From positions 992,001 to 1,056,000 of the forward strand of contig NZ_JAVSCK010000001.1 of the NCBI RefSeq assembly GCF_031932625.1: DNA of 64,000 bases, given 5' to 3'. Made by a program: the position numbers and the translations under genes. The notes beneath the pieces are model-generated. The model made no database searches. It was not told where the DNA came from and saw only the letters and a program-made list of their open reading frames with translations. Positions within the stretch are counted from its first letter, which is position 1; every line of letters starts with the position of its first letter. This DNA is from Hwangdonia seohaensis (lineage in GTDB: Bacteria > Bacteroidota > Bacteroidia > Flavobacteriales > Flavobacteriaceae). Of this stretch, positions 35,674 through 44,257 are shown piece after piece.

Positions 35674-35681
35674 TAACTTTG
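35674..35681 (+). promoter_or_regulatory. -7 element of the SPOR gene; predicts a leaderless mRNA
   Basis: TAACTTTG with five bases to the ATG at 35687. No -33 was seen. Confidence 0.5.
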
Positions 35682-35686
35682 TTTTT

Positions 35687-36643
35687 ATGCAACTAGAAAC
35701 CTACATAAGCGATTTACTTTATAGATATGAGTGCGTTACCATTCCGGAATTCGGATCTTTTTTAACGCAGCGCGTATCGGCAACAATTAACGATTCAACA
35801 AATACGTTTTATCCGCCAAAAAAAGCGGTGTCTTTTAACGAGCAAATTCAACAAAACGATGGCTTGTTGGCGCACTATATTGCCGATGTGGAAAAAATCC
35901 CATTTGAAACCGCCACAAAAAAAATTGCGAAACGTGTTAAAATACTCAAGTCGTATTTAACACAGGGCGAAACGCTTACGTTTAGTAATATTGGCGAAGT
36001 GGTGTTTAATGATGAAGGTAAAATTTTATTTGAACCAACATACAACCTCAATTATTTAACCGATTCGTTTGGATTGTCTCAATTCGTTTCACCTTCGGTA
36101 ACCCGCGAAGTTTATAAAAAAGAAGTGGAGCAAATTGAAAAGGTAATTCCGCTTACCGTTACACCCGAAAAACGTGCTTCGACAGGCTCAGTAACCGCAA
36201 AAAGACCGTATTTAAAATATGCAGCCGTAGCCTTAGTTGCCTTAACGCTTGGTGGGTTTGTCGCTTCAAATTTTTACGTAAATCAAATTGAAACGCACAA
36301 CCAATTGGCGCAAGAAGAAGCGACAAAACAATTGGACACCAAAATACAACAAGCGACTTTTAGTTTAAATCCGTTGCCTGCCATTACATTAAATGTAACC
36401 AAACAAACGGGCAATTACCATATTGTTGCCGGGGCTTTTAGAGTTGAAGAAAACTGCAATAAAATTATAGCCCAACTTAAAAAAGAAGGCTTTAACGCCA
36501 GAAAAATTGGTGTAAACAAATACGGATTGCACGAAGTGGTTTACGCGAGTTACGAAACAGGTAAAGAGGCTCTTAAAGCCATTCGTGACATTAGAAAAAC
36601 ACACAACAAAAATGCGTGGTTGCTAGTTAAAAAACTAGATTAA
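35687..36643 (+). CDS. HU/CCDC81-like domain and SPOR domain membrane protein
   Basis: This 318-residue protein joins a cytoplasmic HU/IHF-like domain (CVTIPEFGSFLTQRVSATIN, TLTFSNIGEVVFNDEGKI, residues about 1-140) to a membrane segment (YAAVALVALTLGGFVASNFY, about 176-196) and a periplasmic SPOR domain (YHIVAGAFRVEENCNKIIAQ, to the end). SPOR binds denuded septal peptidoglycan; the HU-like part may bind DNA or protein. An R2 unit encodes the STGS stretch just before the membrane segment. It starts within six bases of its -7 element. Confidence 0.85.
   Translation: MQLETYISDLLYRYECVTIPEFGSFLTQRVSATINDSTNTFYPPKKAVSFNEQIQQNDGLLAHYIADVEKIPFETATKKIAKRVKILKSYLTQGETLTFSNIGEVVFNDEGKILFEPTYNLNYLTDSFGLSQFVSPSVTREVYKKEVEQIEKVIPLTVTPEKRASTGSVTAKRPYLKYAAVALVALTLGGFVASNFYVNQIETHNQLAQEEATKQLDTKIQQATFSLNPLPAITLNVTKQTGNYHIVAGAFRVEENCNKIIAQLKKEGFNARKIGVNKYGLHEVVYASYETGKEALKAIRDIRKTHNKNAWLLVKKLD
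36177..36192. repeat. R2 repeat unit inside the SPOR gene
   Basis: CTTCGACAGGCTCAGT, translated as part of RASTGSVT between the HU-like domain and the membrane segment. Confidence 0.55.
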
Positions 36644-36694
36644 TATCTAAAACAATTCAAGGCTTTTTTACTTCTTTAATATTTAAAAGCACAG

Positions 36695-36702
36695 TACCTT
36701 TG
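36695..36702 (+). promoter_or_regulatory. -7 element of the thioesterase promoter
   Basis: TACCTTTG, 22 bases before the ATG at 36725. Confidence 0.55.
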
Positions 36703-36724
36703 CAGCATTGTTAAAACAAAAGTG

Positions 36725-37234
36725 ATGCAAGCAAAAACACCCGAGCAATCAAAAACAACCATGACCGACATGGTTTTACCTGGTGAAACCAATCCGCTAA
36801 ACAATTTATTTGGTGGCGAACTGCTCGCGCGCATGGATCGTGCCGCAAGTATTGCCGCCCGTCGCCACAGTAGGCGCATTGTGGTTACCGCGTCGGTTAA
36901 CCACGTAGCGTTCAATAAAGCGGTGCCTCTGGGCAGTGTGGTTACGGTTGAAGCCAAAGTGTCCCGCGCCTTTAAAACCTCCATGGAAGTGTTTATTGAT
37001 GTTTGGATTGAAGATCGTGAATCGGGCGAAAAATCTAAAGCCAACGAAGCCATTTATACCTTTGTTGCCGTAGATGATACGGGCAGGCCCACTTCGGTCC
37101 CGGAAGTGCATCCTCAAACCGATTTGGAAAAAGAACGATTTGATGCCGCATTGCGCCGCAAGCAATTAAGTCTCCTGTTGGCGGGTAAAATAACACCAAA
37201 TAAAGCCACCGAACTCAAGGCCTTGTTCGAATAA
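36725..37234 (+). CDS. Acyl-CoA thioesterase, hotdog fold
   Basis: The 169-residue protein is of the YciA / BACH type: MVLPGETNPLNNLFGGELLA (in part) gives the catalytic Asn/Asp region, followed by VTASVNHVAFNKAVPLGSVV and EVFIDVWIEDRESGEK. These enzymes hydrolyse acyl-CoA; chain-length preference cannot be read. I chose the ATG at 36725 over the GTG at 36722, which only adds one residue. An R1 repeat lies downstream. Confidence 0.88.
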   Translation: MQAKTPEQSKTTMTDMVLPGETNPLNNLFGGELLARMDRAASIAARRHSRRIVVTASVNHVAFNKAVPLGSVVTVEAKVSRAFKTSMEVFIDVWIEDRESGEKSKANEAIYTFVAVDDTGRPTSVPEVHPQTDLEKERFDAALRRKQLSLLLAGKITPNKATELKALFE

Positions 37235-37256
37235 ATAATCTCGAATTAAATGTTTT

Positions 37257-37480
37257 TGGGCGTTCCCTTCGCTTATACCTTCAAGGTTGGATGCTGAAAC
37301 AAACCTGATAACTATCCGGACGCACATGAAACCTCGAAGGGTCGCTTCGGTCGGGCTTTCCGCTATATCTTTTTAAATCGTCATTGCGAGGACGAAGGAC
37401 ATGGCAATCTGCCAAATTTTAGTTTCCTCAATCTTTGTTGTGTTCAAGTTTAAAAAGGATGCCGCATCAATCCCTAACGC
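37257..37480 (-). repeat. Interspersed repeat R1, copy 2 (longest)
   Basis: On the minus strand it runs from GCGTTAGGGATTGATGCGG through a central block with CAGATTGCCATGTCC and CGTCCTCGCAATGACG, then GATATAGCGGAAAGCCCGAC, to GGGAACGCCC. It fills half of the gap between the thioesterase gene and dxs. Confidence 0.75.
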
Positions 37481-37670
37481 GCTAGTTTGCTAGCCTGTGA
37501 GTTTCAATTGGAAGTTATTTTGTTTTTGCAGAGGATTGTTTAGCGGTTATGCATTATTGTAGTACGTTTTATTCCCAATGCTCAAAAAATTTAGTTGGAT
37601 TTGTTATATATAAATGTGCTTTTGAAATTTTTTACAAAATCAAAATGACTTATAATTCAAATAGCTTTTA
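37481..37670. other. Gene-free stretch before the end of dxs
   Basis: AT-rich. A plus-strand open frame starts at 37549 but runs into dxs on the opposite strand and has no protein-like composition. I see no RNA or promoter here. Confidence 0.4.
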
Positions 37671-39437
37671 TTATAAAAATAAATTAAACTGGGTTTTTAA
37701 ACTCTCGGCATCCAAACCAACCGATTTTTGCAATTCATCAACACTGCCGTGTTCAATAAATACATCAGGAATTCCCAGTGTTTTAATCGAATTATTATAG
37801 TGGTTTGCAGCGGCGAACTCTAATATAGCAGAGCCAAACCCACCTATAACCGAAGCGTCTTCAATGGTTAAAATGGTTTTATACGATTTAAAAATGGCGT
37901 GCAATAAATCCGTGTCCAAAGGTTTTACAAAACGCATATCGTAATGCGAAACAGCCTCTTTGTTATCGCATAAAGCTATGGCATCGCTTACATTTTGTGC
38001 CATGTTTCCAATACTTAAAACAGCCAGTTTATGGCCTTTTTTAAGTTGCGTACCTTTCCCGATTTCAATGCTTTTAAAAGGTTGTTTCCAATCCATGGTC
38101 ACCCCACGACCCCGCGGATAACGAATGGCAATAGGTTGCCCCAAACCTAGTTGTGCGGTGTACATGATGTTGCGTAATTCAACTTCATTTCTCGGCGCAA
38201 AAATAATGAGGTTTGGTATGCATCTTAAATACGATAAATCGAAAACCCCGTGATGCGTTGCCCCGTCTTCGCCCACTAAACCTGCGCGATCCAAACAAAA
38301 AATTACGGGTAGTTTTTGTAAGGCCACATCGTGGATAATTTGGTCGTAAGCACGCTGTAAAAACGTGGAGTAAATATTGCAAAACGGGATTAAACCCTGA
38401 GTTGCCATACCAGCGGCAAGGGTAACGGCGTGTTGTTCGGCAATACCGACATCAAAAGCGCGATTGGGTATTTTATCCATCATATATTTCAACGAACTTC
38501 CCGTGGGCATCGCCGGTGTAATGCCCACAATGTTTTTATTTTTTTCGGCAAGCTCCACAATGGTATGCCCAAAAACATCTTGGTATTTTGGTGGCTGCTG
38601 GCTAGCGCCAGATTTCGCAATGAGTTCGCCTGTTATAGCATCAAACTTTCCTGGGGCATGGTATTTTACTTGGTCTTCTTCGGCCTGTTTTAAGCCTTTC
38701 CCTTTAGTAGTAATAACGTGCAGAAACTTGGGGCCTTTTACCGTTTTTAGCCGTTTTAATTCTGTGATAACAGCATCGATATCATGGCCGTTTATCGGTC
38801 CGGAATAATCAAAATTTAAAGCTTCAAAAATATTGTCTTGTTTTTGGGTGCCTTTTTTTACATTGGTTAAATACATTTTTAAAGCGCCAACACTTGGGTC
38901 GATACCAATGGCGTTATCATTTAAAATAACCAATAGATTTGCATCGGTAACACCGGCATGGTTTAAGCCTTCAAAAGCCATTCCGCTAGCAATACTGGCA
39001 TCGCCAATAACGGCAATATGGTGTTTGTCTTCGCCTTTTAACTGCGATGCAATGGCCATACCCAAGGCCGCCGAAATGGATGTTGAGGCATGCCCAACAC
39101 CAAAGGTGTCGTATGCACTTTCATCGCGTTTTGGAAAACCGCTGATACCTCCAAATTGGCGATTGGAATCAAATACATCTTTTCTGCCGGTTAAAATTTT
39201 ATGGCCGTAGGCTTGATGGCCCACATCCCAAATAAGTTGATCTTCGGGCGTATTAAAAACATAATGCAAAGCAATGGTAAGCTCTACAACGCCTAAACTT
39301 GCGCCCAAATGCCCTTGTTTGGTAGCGACGATATTGATGATAAACGCGCGTAATTCTTGAGCAAGTTGCTCTAAGTCTTTTTGTTTTAAAAGACGGAGTT
39401 CTTTGGGAGAGTTTATGGAATTTAAAAAGCTGTTCAT
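37671..39437 (-). CDS. dxs: 1-deoxy-D-xylulose-5-phosphate synthase
   Basis: DXS makes the first intermediate of the MEP isoprenoid pathway from pyruvate and glyceraldehyde-3-phosphate; the polyprenyl synthase at 56641 uses the pathway's products. Thiamine-binding residues appear in GDASIASGMAFEGLNHAG and LNDNAIGID. HQAYGHKILTGR, AEQHAVTLAAGMA and LDRAGLVGEDGATHHGVFD (each typical) complete the call. Its 588 residues are slightly shorter than the usual 620-640. It diverges from tadA. Confidence 0.96.
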   Translation of the reverse strand: MNSFLNSINSPKELRLLKQKDLEQLAQELRAFIINIVATKQGHLGASLGVVELTIALHYVFNTPEDQLIWDVGHQAYGHKILTGRKDVFDSNRQFGGISGFPKRDESAYDTFGVGHASTSISAALGMAIASQLKGEDKHHIAVIGDASIASGMAFEGLNHAGVTDANLLVILNDNAIGIDPSVGALKMYLTNVKKGTQKQDNIFEALNFDYSGPINGHDIDAVITELKRLKTVKGPKFLHVITTKGKGLKQAEEDQVKYHAPGKFDAITGELIAKSGASQQPPKYQDVFGHTIVELAEKNKNIVGITPAMPTGSSLKYMMDKIPNRAFDVGIAEQHAVTLAAGMATQGLIPFCNIYSTFLQRAYDQIIHDVALQKLPVIFCLDRAGLVGEDGATHHGVFDLSYLRCIPNLIIFAPRNEVELRNIMYTAQLGLGQPIAIRYPRGRGVTMDWKQPFKSIEIGKGTQLKKGHKLAVLSIGNMAQNVSDAIALCDNKEAVSHYDMRFVKPLDTDLLHAIFKSYKTILTIEDASVIGGFGSAILEFAAANHYNNSIKTLGIPDVFIEHGSVDELQKSVGLDAESLKTQFNLFL

Positions 39438-39444
39438 TGCGTTA

Positions 39445-39452
39445 CAAATGTA
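39445..39452 (-). promoter_or_regulatory. -7 element of dxs promoter
   Basis: TACATTTG on the minus strand, seven bases before the ATG at 39437, so the leader is at most a few bases. Confidence 0.5.
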
Positions 39453-39487
39453 GTATATGAAAATGATACCATTATCATTTGAAATCG

Positions 39488-39495
39488 TATTTTTG
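39488..39495 (+). promoter_or_regulatory. -7 element of tadA; predicts a leaderless mRNA
   Basis: TATTTTTG with five bases to the ATG at 39501, divergent from the dxs element. Confidence 0.5.
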
Positions 39496-39500
39496 TTTTT

Positions 39501-39950
39501 ATGCTACAACCATTCGACGATACTTATTTTATGAAAAAAGCCCTCCAAGAAGCTGAGGCTGCTTTTGATAAAGGCGAAATTCCTGTGGGTGCTATTATTG
39601 TAATTGATAATAAAATTATTGCCCGCGGACATAATTTAACCGAAACCCTAACCGATGTAACGGCGCATGCCGAAATGCAGGCCATTACCGCTGCGGCTAA
39701 TTTTTTAGGCGGGAAATATTTACAGCAATGCACCTTGTATGTCACCTTGGAACCTTGCCAAATGTGTGCCGGCGCTTTATATTGGAGTCAGATTTCCAAC
39801 ATTGTTTACGGTGCTCGGGATAAGGAACGCGGTTGTATTAATTTAAAAACCAAACTGCATCCAAAAACAACGATTAAAGGTGGGGTTTTGGCGGATGAAG
39901 CTTCGGAACTTTTGAAACGTTTTTTTATTGAAAAACGGAATTTGAACTAA
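39501..39950 (+). CDS. tadA: tRNA-specific adenosine deaminase
   Basis: TadA converts A34 to inosine in the tRNA-Arg anticodon. The zinc/catalytic motifs are HAEMQAI and PCQMCAGAL, intact, with GEIPVGAI before them. Length of 149 residues is normal. The gene is monocistronic as far as can be seen, and an R1 repeat follows it. Confidence 0.94.
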   Translation: MLQPFDDTYFMKKALQEAEAAFDKGEIPVGAIIVIDNKIIARGHNLTETLTDVTAHAEMQAITAAANFLGGKYLQQCTLYVTLEPCQMCAGALYWSQISNIVYGARDKERGCINLKTKLHPKTTIKGGVLADEASELLKRFFIEKRNLN

Positions 39951-40039
39951 TTACTTTAGCTGTTCTTTTCTGTTTTCTGTTGGTTTTTGCGGACAATAAA
40001 CGACTGCTAAGTGAAGGCTGACTATTGCGGACTGACTCC

Positions 40040-40216
40040 GCGTTAGGGATTGATGCGGCATCCTTTTTAAAGGCAAAAAAGAATTGATTTTGGATAAGCA
40101 CTGAAATTTAACAGATTGCCACACTTCGACTGCGCTCAGTGCAGGCTATCTTCGTCCTCGCAATGACGCTTTAAAAAGATATAGCGGAAAGCCCGACCCG
40201 TAGGGGAACGCCCAAA
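40040..40216 (+). repeat. Interspersed repeat R1, copy 3, with R2 nested inside
   Basis: It has the same end blocks as copies 1 and 2. In the centre, CAGATTGCCA is followed by an R2 unit (CTTCGACTGCGCTCAGT, 40124-40140) where copy 2 continues directly to the CGTCCTCGCAATGACG block, so R2 seems inserted into R1. Its right end touches the stop codon of the small membrane protein gene. Confidence 0.75.
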
Positions 40217-40453
40217 TTATTTGCGTTTATCGCCTTCGCGCTCGCGCATTTTATCAAGATTTTCTTTGGTGAGCATGTAATCTTGAATTTTTTTGTCTTT
40301 CCAACGGTAATATGAAAACAAGGGGAATACGATTAAAAATAGGGTAACAACGCCAAAGCCGATAAGCTGTTGCGAATAGGCGGTTTCTAAAAGAAAGCCA
40401 CTTGTTATTAATCCTATGGATACGACTAGAAAGAAAATGATGATATACTTCAT
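40217..40453 (-). CDS. Small two-helix membrane protein
   Basis: A 78-residue protein with two hydrophobic segments (YIIIFFLVVSIGLITSGFLL and LIGFGVVTLFLIVFPLFSYY) and a charged C-terminal tail (YMLTKENLDKMREREGDKRK). I recognise no family. Its ATG overlaps the stop of the ClC gene by one base (TAATG), which favours a real, coupled gene and hints at a role with the channel. That link is inference. Confidence 0.65.
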   Translation of the reverse strand: MKYIIIFFLVVSIGLITSGFLLETAYSQQLIGFGVVTLFLIVFPLFSYYRWKDKKIQDYMLTKENLDKMREREGDKRK

Positions 40454-42255
40454 TAGGTTGTGCTGTTAATTAGTTCGCGCCTGTATGCTGTGAGTAATTT
40501 AGATTTCGATACAAAACCATAGTAGCATCCGTTTTTAATTACCGGTAAATTCCATGCGCCTGAATCCTGAAATTTTTTCATTACGGTTTGCATATTATCT
40601 TTTTCATATACGATGTAATCGGGCGGGTAGTGCATAAAGGTTTCAACGGTAGTGGTGGTATACAAACTTTGGTCGAACATAATATCCCTAATATTGTCTA
40701 AAAGTATAATGCCCACCAATCGTTTGTGTTCATCTACAACCGGAAACAGGTTTCTGCTGGATTTTGCTACGCCTTTGTGTAGCATAACGCCCAAGGTCAT
40801 ATTTGGGTTTAGCTCCACAAAGTTTTGTTCAATTACATGGTCTAACTTCATTAAAGTCAAAACGTTTTTATCCTTATCATGAGTTAGTAAGTCGCCTCTT
40901 TCTGCCAATTCTCGGGTGTAAATGGTGTGTTCCATGTAGTTTTTGGTAATCATATACGAAATGGCAACCGTAATCATTAACGGAATAAACAACTCGTAAC
41001 CATCCGTGATTTCGGCTATTAAAAAAATGGCCGTTAAGGGCGCATGAATGACACCGGCAATAAGTCCTGCCATGCCTACCAAAGTAAAGTTGGATTCGGA
41101 CACTTGATAGCCCATGCCAATATTATTAATAACTTTTGCCACAACGTTGCCCAAAGCACTTCCCATAACCATGGTTGGTACTATAACTCCTCCAACACCA
41201 CCTGCTGCAAATGTAGTAGTCATTGCAATAACTTTAAATAGGGTAAAGCCTATTAGCAATACTATAACGACCCATATATTGTCTAAATATTCATCGAAAA
41301 AAGTTGAGCCCAAAGCGTGCAGATGGTTGCCGTCAAAAAGATCTTTGGTAAAACTTAAACCCTCACCGTAAAGAGGCGGAATAAAATACAGCATGATTCC
41401 AATAATTATTCCGCCAATAACCAGCCTTACCAACCGCGATTTAAACTGATCGAAAAAGTTGTATACGGCAAAGTAAATTTTGGTGAAATATAAAGAGGCT
41501 ATTCCTGTTCCGATACCCAATGCAATATAGAAAAGAGTATCATTAATGGTGAATTTATCGGTGAGGTCGAAATTAAAAAGTACTTCATCACCCAAAAAGA
41601 AATAAGACGTTAGTACAGACGATATGGATGCAATTAATAATGGCAATAACGAGGTAAAGGTTAAATTTAGGCTAAACACTTCAACAGCAAAAACGATGGC
41701 TGCAATAGGCGATTTAAACATAGAGGCCATAGCTCCGGCCGTGGCGCAAGCAATTAGCAATGTGCGTGTTTTTCGGTCTATATGAAGCAGTCTACTTAGG
41801 TTGGAACTTATAGCGGAACCAGATGTTATAGCAGGCCCCAACAACCCAACCGAACCACCAAAACCAACGGTTAGCGGCGCCATTATTAAAGGGTGGTATA
41901 TTAATTTGTACGACAGTAATCCTTTTTGTCTTAATAGCGAATAAAGCAACGAGGGAATAGCTCTTTTAACAAAAGTAGGTGTGGCGGGTTTCATTACTTT
42001 TTTAAAAAAATAATGTTTAATGATATAGACTAAAAGCAGACCGACAATAGGCAAAATAAAATAGAGCTGATTCTCTGAGGAAATGATGCCTTTTTCTAAA
42101 AGCGCTTGAATGGCATACGTAATGTTTTTTAGTATTACCGCTGCTAAACCAGCCAATAAACCCACAATGATGCTTAGAATAAATACGAAATTTTTTGGAG
42201 ATATATATTTATATCTCCAAACATGTATACGCTTTAATAAAGAGGGTATTGGCAT
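40453..42255 (-). CDS. ClC-type chloride channel with C-terminal CBS domains
   Basis: The 600-residue protein has a ClC membrane core (about 1-440) and two CBS domains (GVAKSSRNLFPVVDEHKRLV, FQDSGAWNLPVIKNGCYYGF). The helix-F motif, usually GREGP with the gating glutamate, reads GLLGP (position 139 is Leu), and the GSGIP motif is replaced as well. The later GGVGGVIVPT corresponds to GxFxP. Loss of the gating glutamate suggests channel-like conduction rather than proton exchange. Ion and direction are unknown. Confidence 0.88.
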   Translation of the reverse strand: MPIPSLLKRIHVWRYKYISPKNFVFILSIIVGLLAGLAAVILKNITYAIQALLEKGIISSENQLYFILPIVGLLLVYIIKHYFFKKVMKPATPTFVKRAIPSLLYSLLRQKGLLSYKLIYHPLIMAPLTVGFGGSVGLLGPAITSGSAISSNLSRLLHIDRKTRTLLIACATAGAMASMFKSPIAAIVFAVEVFSLNLTFTSLLPLLIASISSVLTSYFFLGDEVLFNFDLTDKFTINDTLFYIALGIGTGIASLYFTKIYFAVYNFFDQFKSRLVRLVIGGIIIGIMLYFIPPLYGEGLSFTKDLFDGNHLHALGSTFFDEYLDNIWVVIVLLIGFTLFKVIAMTTTFAAGGVGGVIVPTMVMGSALGNVVAKVINNIGMGYQVSESNFTLVGMAGLIAGVIHAPLTAIFLIAEITDGYELFIPLMITVAISYMITKNYMEHTIYTRELAERGDLLTHDKDKNVLTLMKLDHVIEQNFVELNPNMTLGVMLHKGVAKSSRNLFPVVDEHKRLVGIILLDNIRDIMFDQSLYTTTTVETFMHYPPDYIVYEKDNMQTVMKKFQDSGAWNLPVIKNGCYYGFVSKSKLLTAYRRELINSTT

Positions 42256-42271
42256 TTTATAAAACTACTAA

Positions 42272-42296
42272 AAAATCCTGCAATGAGCAGGATTTT
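42272..42296 (-). terminator. Terminator after aspS
   Basis: AAAATCCTGC and GCAGGATTTT form the stem, followed on the minus strand by a run of T. Confidence 0.8.
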
Positions 42297-42301
42297 AATT
42301 C

Positions 42302-44056
42302 TTATGATTTTAAATTAAGTTTTAAGCTTAATTCTTCAAGTTGCTCATCGTCTATTGGTGCAGGCGCATCAATCATAACATCGCGTCCCGAGTTGTTTTT
42401 TGGGAAGGCAATAAAATCACGAATGGTTTCTTGTCCGCCTAAAATTGCTACCAATCGGTCTAAACCAAAAGCTAGTCCGCCGTGTGGTGGCGCACCATAT
42501 TCAAAAGCATCCATTAAAAACCCAAATTGTGCTTTGGCTTCTTCTTCGGAAAACCCTAAATGTTTCAACATGATAGCTTGGGTTGTTTTATCGTGAATAC
42601 GAATGGAACCGCCACCAATTTCATTTCCATTTAAAACCAAATCGTAAGCATTGGCTTTTACTTCGCCTGGTTTAGAATCCAATAACTCTATTTGTCCGGG
42701 TTTTGGCGATGTAAACGGATGGTGCATCGCATGGTAATGCCCTGTTTCTTCGTCTAGTTCCAATAAGGGAAAATCAATCACCCAAAGCGGTGCGAAAACC
42801 TTAGGGTCTCTTAAGCCCAAACGTTCAGCTAATTCCATGCGCAGCGCGCTTAATTGGGCGCGTACTTTGTTTGTTTCGCCGGAAAGCACACAAATTAAAT
42901 CGCCTGCTTTTGCTCCGGTCGCCTCTGCCCATTTTGCTAAATCGTCATGGGAGTAAAATTTATCAACTGAAGATTTATAAGTCCCATCGTCGTTACAGCG
43001 GCAGTACACCATACCCAAAGCCCCAACTTGCGGACGCCTTACCCAATCAATTAATTTATCTATTTCTTTTCTTGTATAACTGTTTCCTCCTGGAACGGCG
43101 ATACCAACAACCAATTCGGACGTATTAAAAACACCAAAATCTTTATGTTGTGCAACGTCGTTTAACTCGCCAAATTCCATCCCAAAACGGATATCAGGCT
43201 TATCGTTACCGTATAAACGCATCGCATCATCGTAAAGCAGTCGCGGGAATTTATCAACTTCAACACCATTAATTTCTTTTAATAAATGACGTGTCAATCC
43301 TTCAAAAGCATTCAAAATATCTTCCTGCTCGATAAACGCCATTTCACAATCTATTTGTGTGAATTCAGGCTGTCTATCGGCACGTAAATCTTCATCCCTA
43401 AAACATTTTACAATCTGAAAATATTTGTCCATGCCGCCAACCATAAGCAATTGTTTAAAGGTTTGAGGCGATTGCGGCAATGCGTAAAACTCACCTTCGT
43501 TCATTCGGCTTGGCACCACAAAATCACGAGCACCTTCTGGCGTTGATTTTATTAAATAAGGCGTTTCAACTTCTATAAAACCTTCTTTTGAAAGATAATT
43601 ACGAACCTCTTGCGTTACTTTGGCTCTAAAAATCAAATTGTCTTTTACGGGGTTGCGGCGAATATCCAAATAACGATATTTCATTCGTAAATCTTCGCCG
43701 CCATCGGTTTTGTCTTCAATAGTAAACGGCGGTAATTTGGATTCGTTTAAAATATGCAATTCGGATACTAAAACCTCAATATCGCCCGTAGGCATTTTTG
43801 GGTTTTTCGAAGCGCGTTCTATAACGGTTCCTTTAACCTGAATAACAAACTCGCGACCTAAATTTTGAGCTTGTTCCAGAAGTTCTCTCGATGTACGTTC
43901 CTCATCAAAAACCAATTGCGTAATGCCGTAGCGGTCGCGTAAATCGACCCAAACAATAAATCCTTTGTCTCGAGATTTTTGTACCCATCCTGCAAGGGTG
44001 ACTTCTGTATTTATATGCGAGGCGTTTAATTCGCCACAATTATGACTTCTGTACAT
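42302..44056 (-). CDS. aspS: Aspartyl-tRNA synthetase
   Basis: Class II synthetase. The N-terminal OB-fold (MYRSHNCGELNASH, VTLAGWVQKSRDKGFIVWVD) binds the anticodon. The catalytic core shows FRDEDLRADRQPEFTQIDCE (motif 2 region) and GLAFGLDRLVAILGG (motif 3), with the bacterial insertion domain between. I chose the ATG at 44056 (584 residues); an upstream in-frame ATG at 44077 lies within the promoter. Confidence 0.96.
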   Translation of the reverse strand: MYRSHNCGELNASHINTEVTLAGWVQKSRDKGFIVWVDLRDRYGITQLVFDEERTSRELLEQAQNLGREFVIQVKGTVIERASKNPKMPTGDIEVLVSELHILNESKLPPFTIEDKTDGGEDLRMKYRYLDIRRNPVKDNLIFRAKVTQEVRNYLSKEGFIEVETPYLIKSTPEGARDFVVPSRMNEGEFYALPQSPQTFKQLLMVGGMDKYFQIVKCFRDEDLRADRQPEFTQIDCEMAFIEQEDILNAFEGLTRHLLKEINGVEVDKFPRLLYDDAMRLYGNDKPDIRFGMEFGELNDVAQHKDFGVFNTSELVVGIAVPGGNSYTRKEIDKLIDWVRRPQVGALGMVYCRCNDDGTYKSSVDKFYSHDDLAKWAEATGAKAGDLICVLSGETNKVRAQLSALRMELAERLGLRDPKVFAPLWVIDFPLLELDEETGHYHAMHHPFTSPKPGQIELLDSKPGEVKANAYDLVLNGNEIGGGSIRIHDKTTQAIMLKHLGFSEEEAKAQFGFLMDAFEYGAPPHGGLAFGLDRLVAILGGQETIRDFIAFPKNNSGRDVMIDAPAPIDDEQLEELSLKLNLKS

Positions 44057-44074
44057 GCTAGTGAAATTGATGTG

Positions 44075-44082
44075 CAAATTTA
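44075..44082 (-). promoter_or_regulatory. -7 element of aspS promoter
   Basis: TAAATTTG on the minus strand, 18 bases before the ATG at 44056. It argues against the longer start at 44077. Confidence 0.55.
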
Positions 44083-44257
44083 GGAAGATATTGCTTTTTA
44101 GTATAGCGTTTTTGGTAAATATTTCAGTCAGTTTGATTTTAGGTTTTTGTCAAAAAATTTATTAAAATAATAAGTTAATAGTATTTTTTTTAATGTTTTT
44201 ATGGGATTTTCGCATTTTATTTGGATATTTAGCGGAACTAATTTAAAAACTGAAATT

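Noticed and set aside
37549..37800. Open frame downstream of the thioesterase gene
   Set aside because: It overlaps dxs on the other strand and has no protein-like features.
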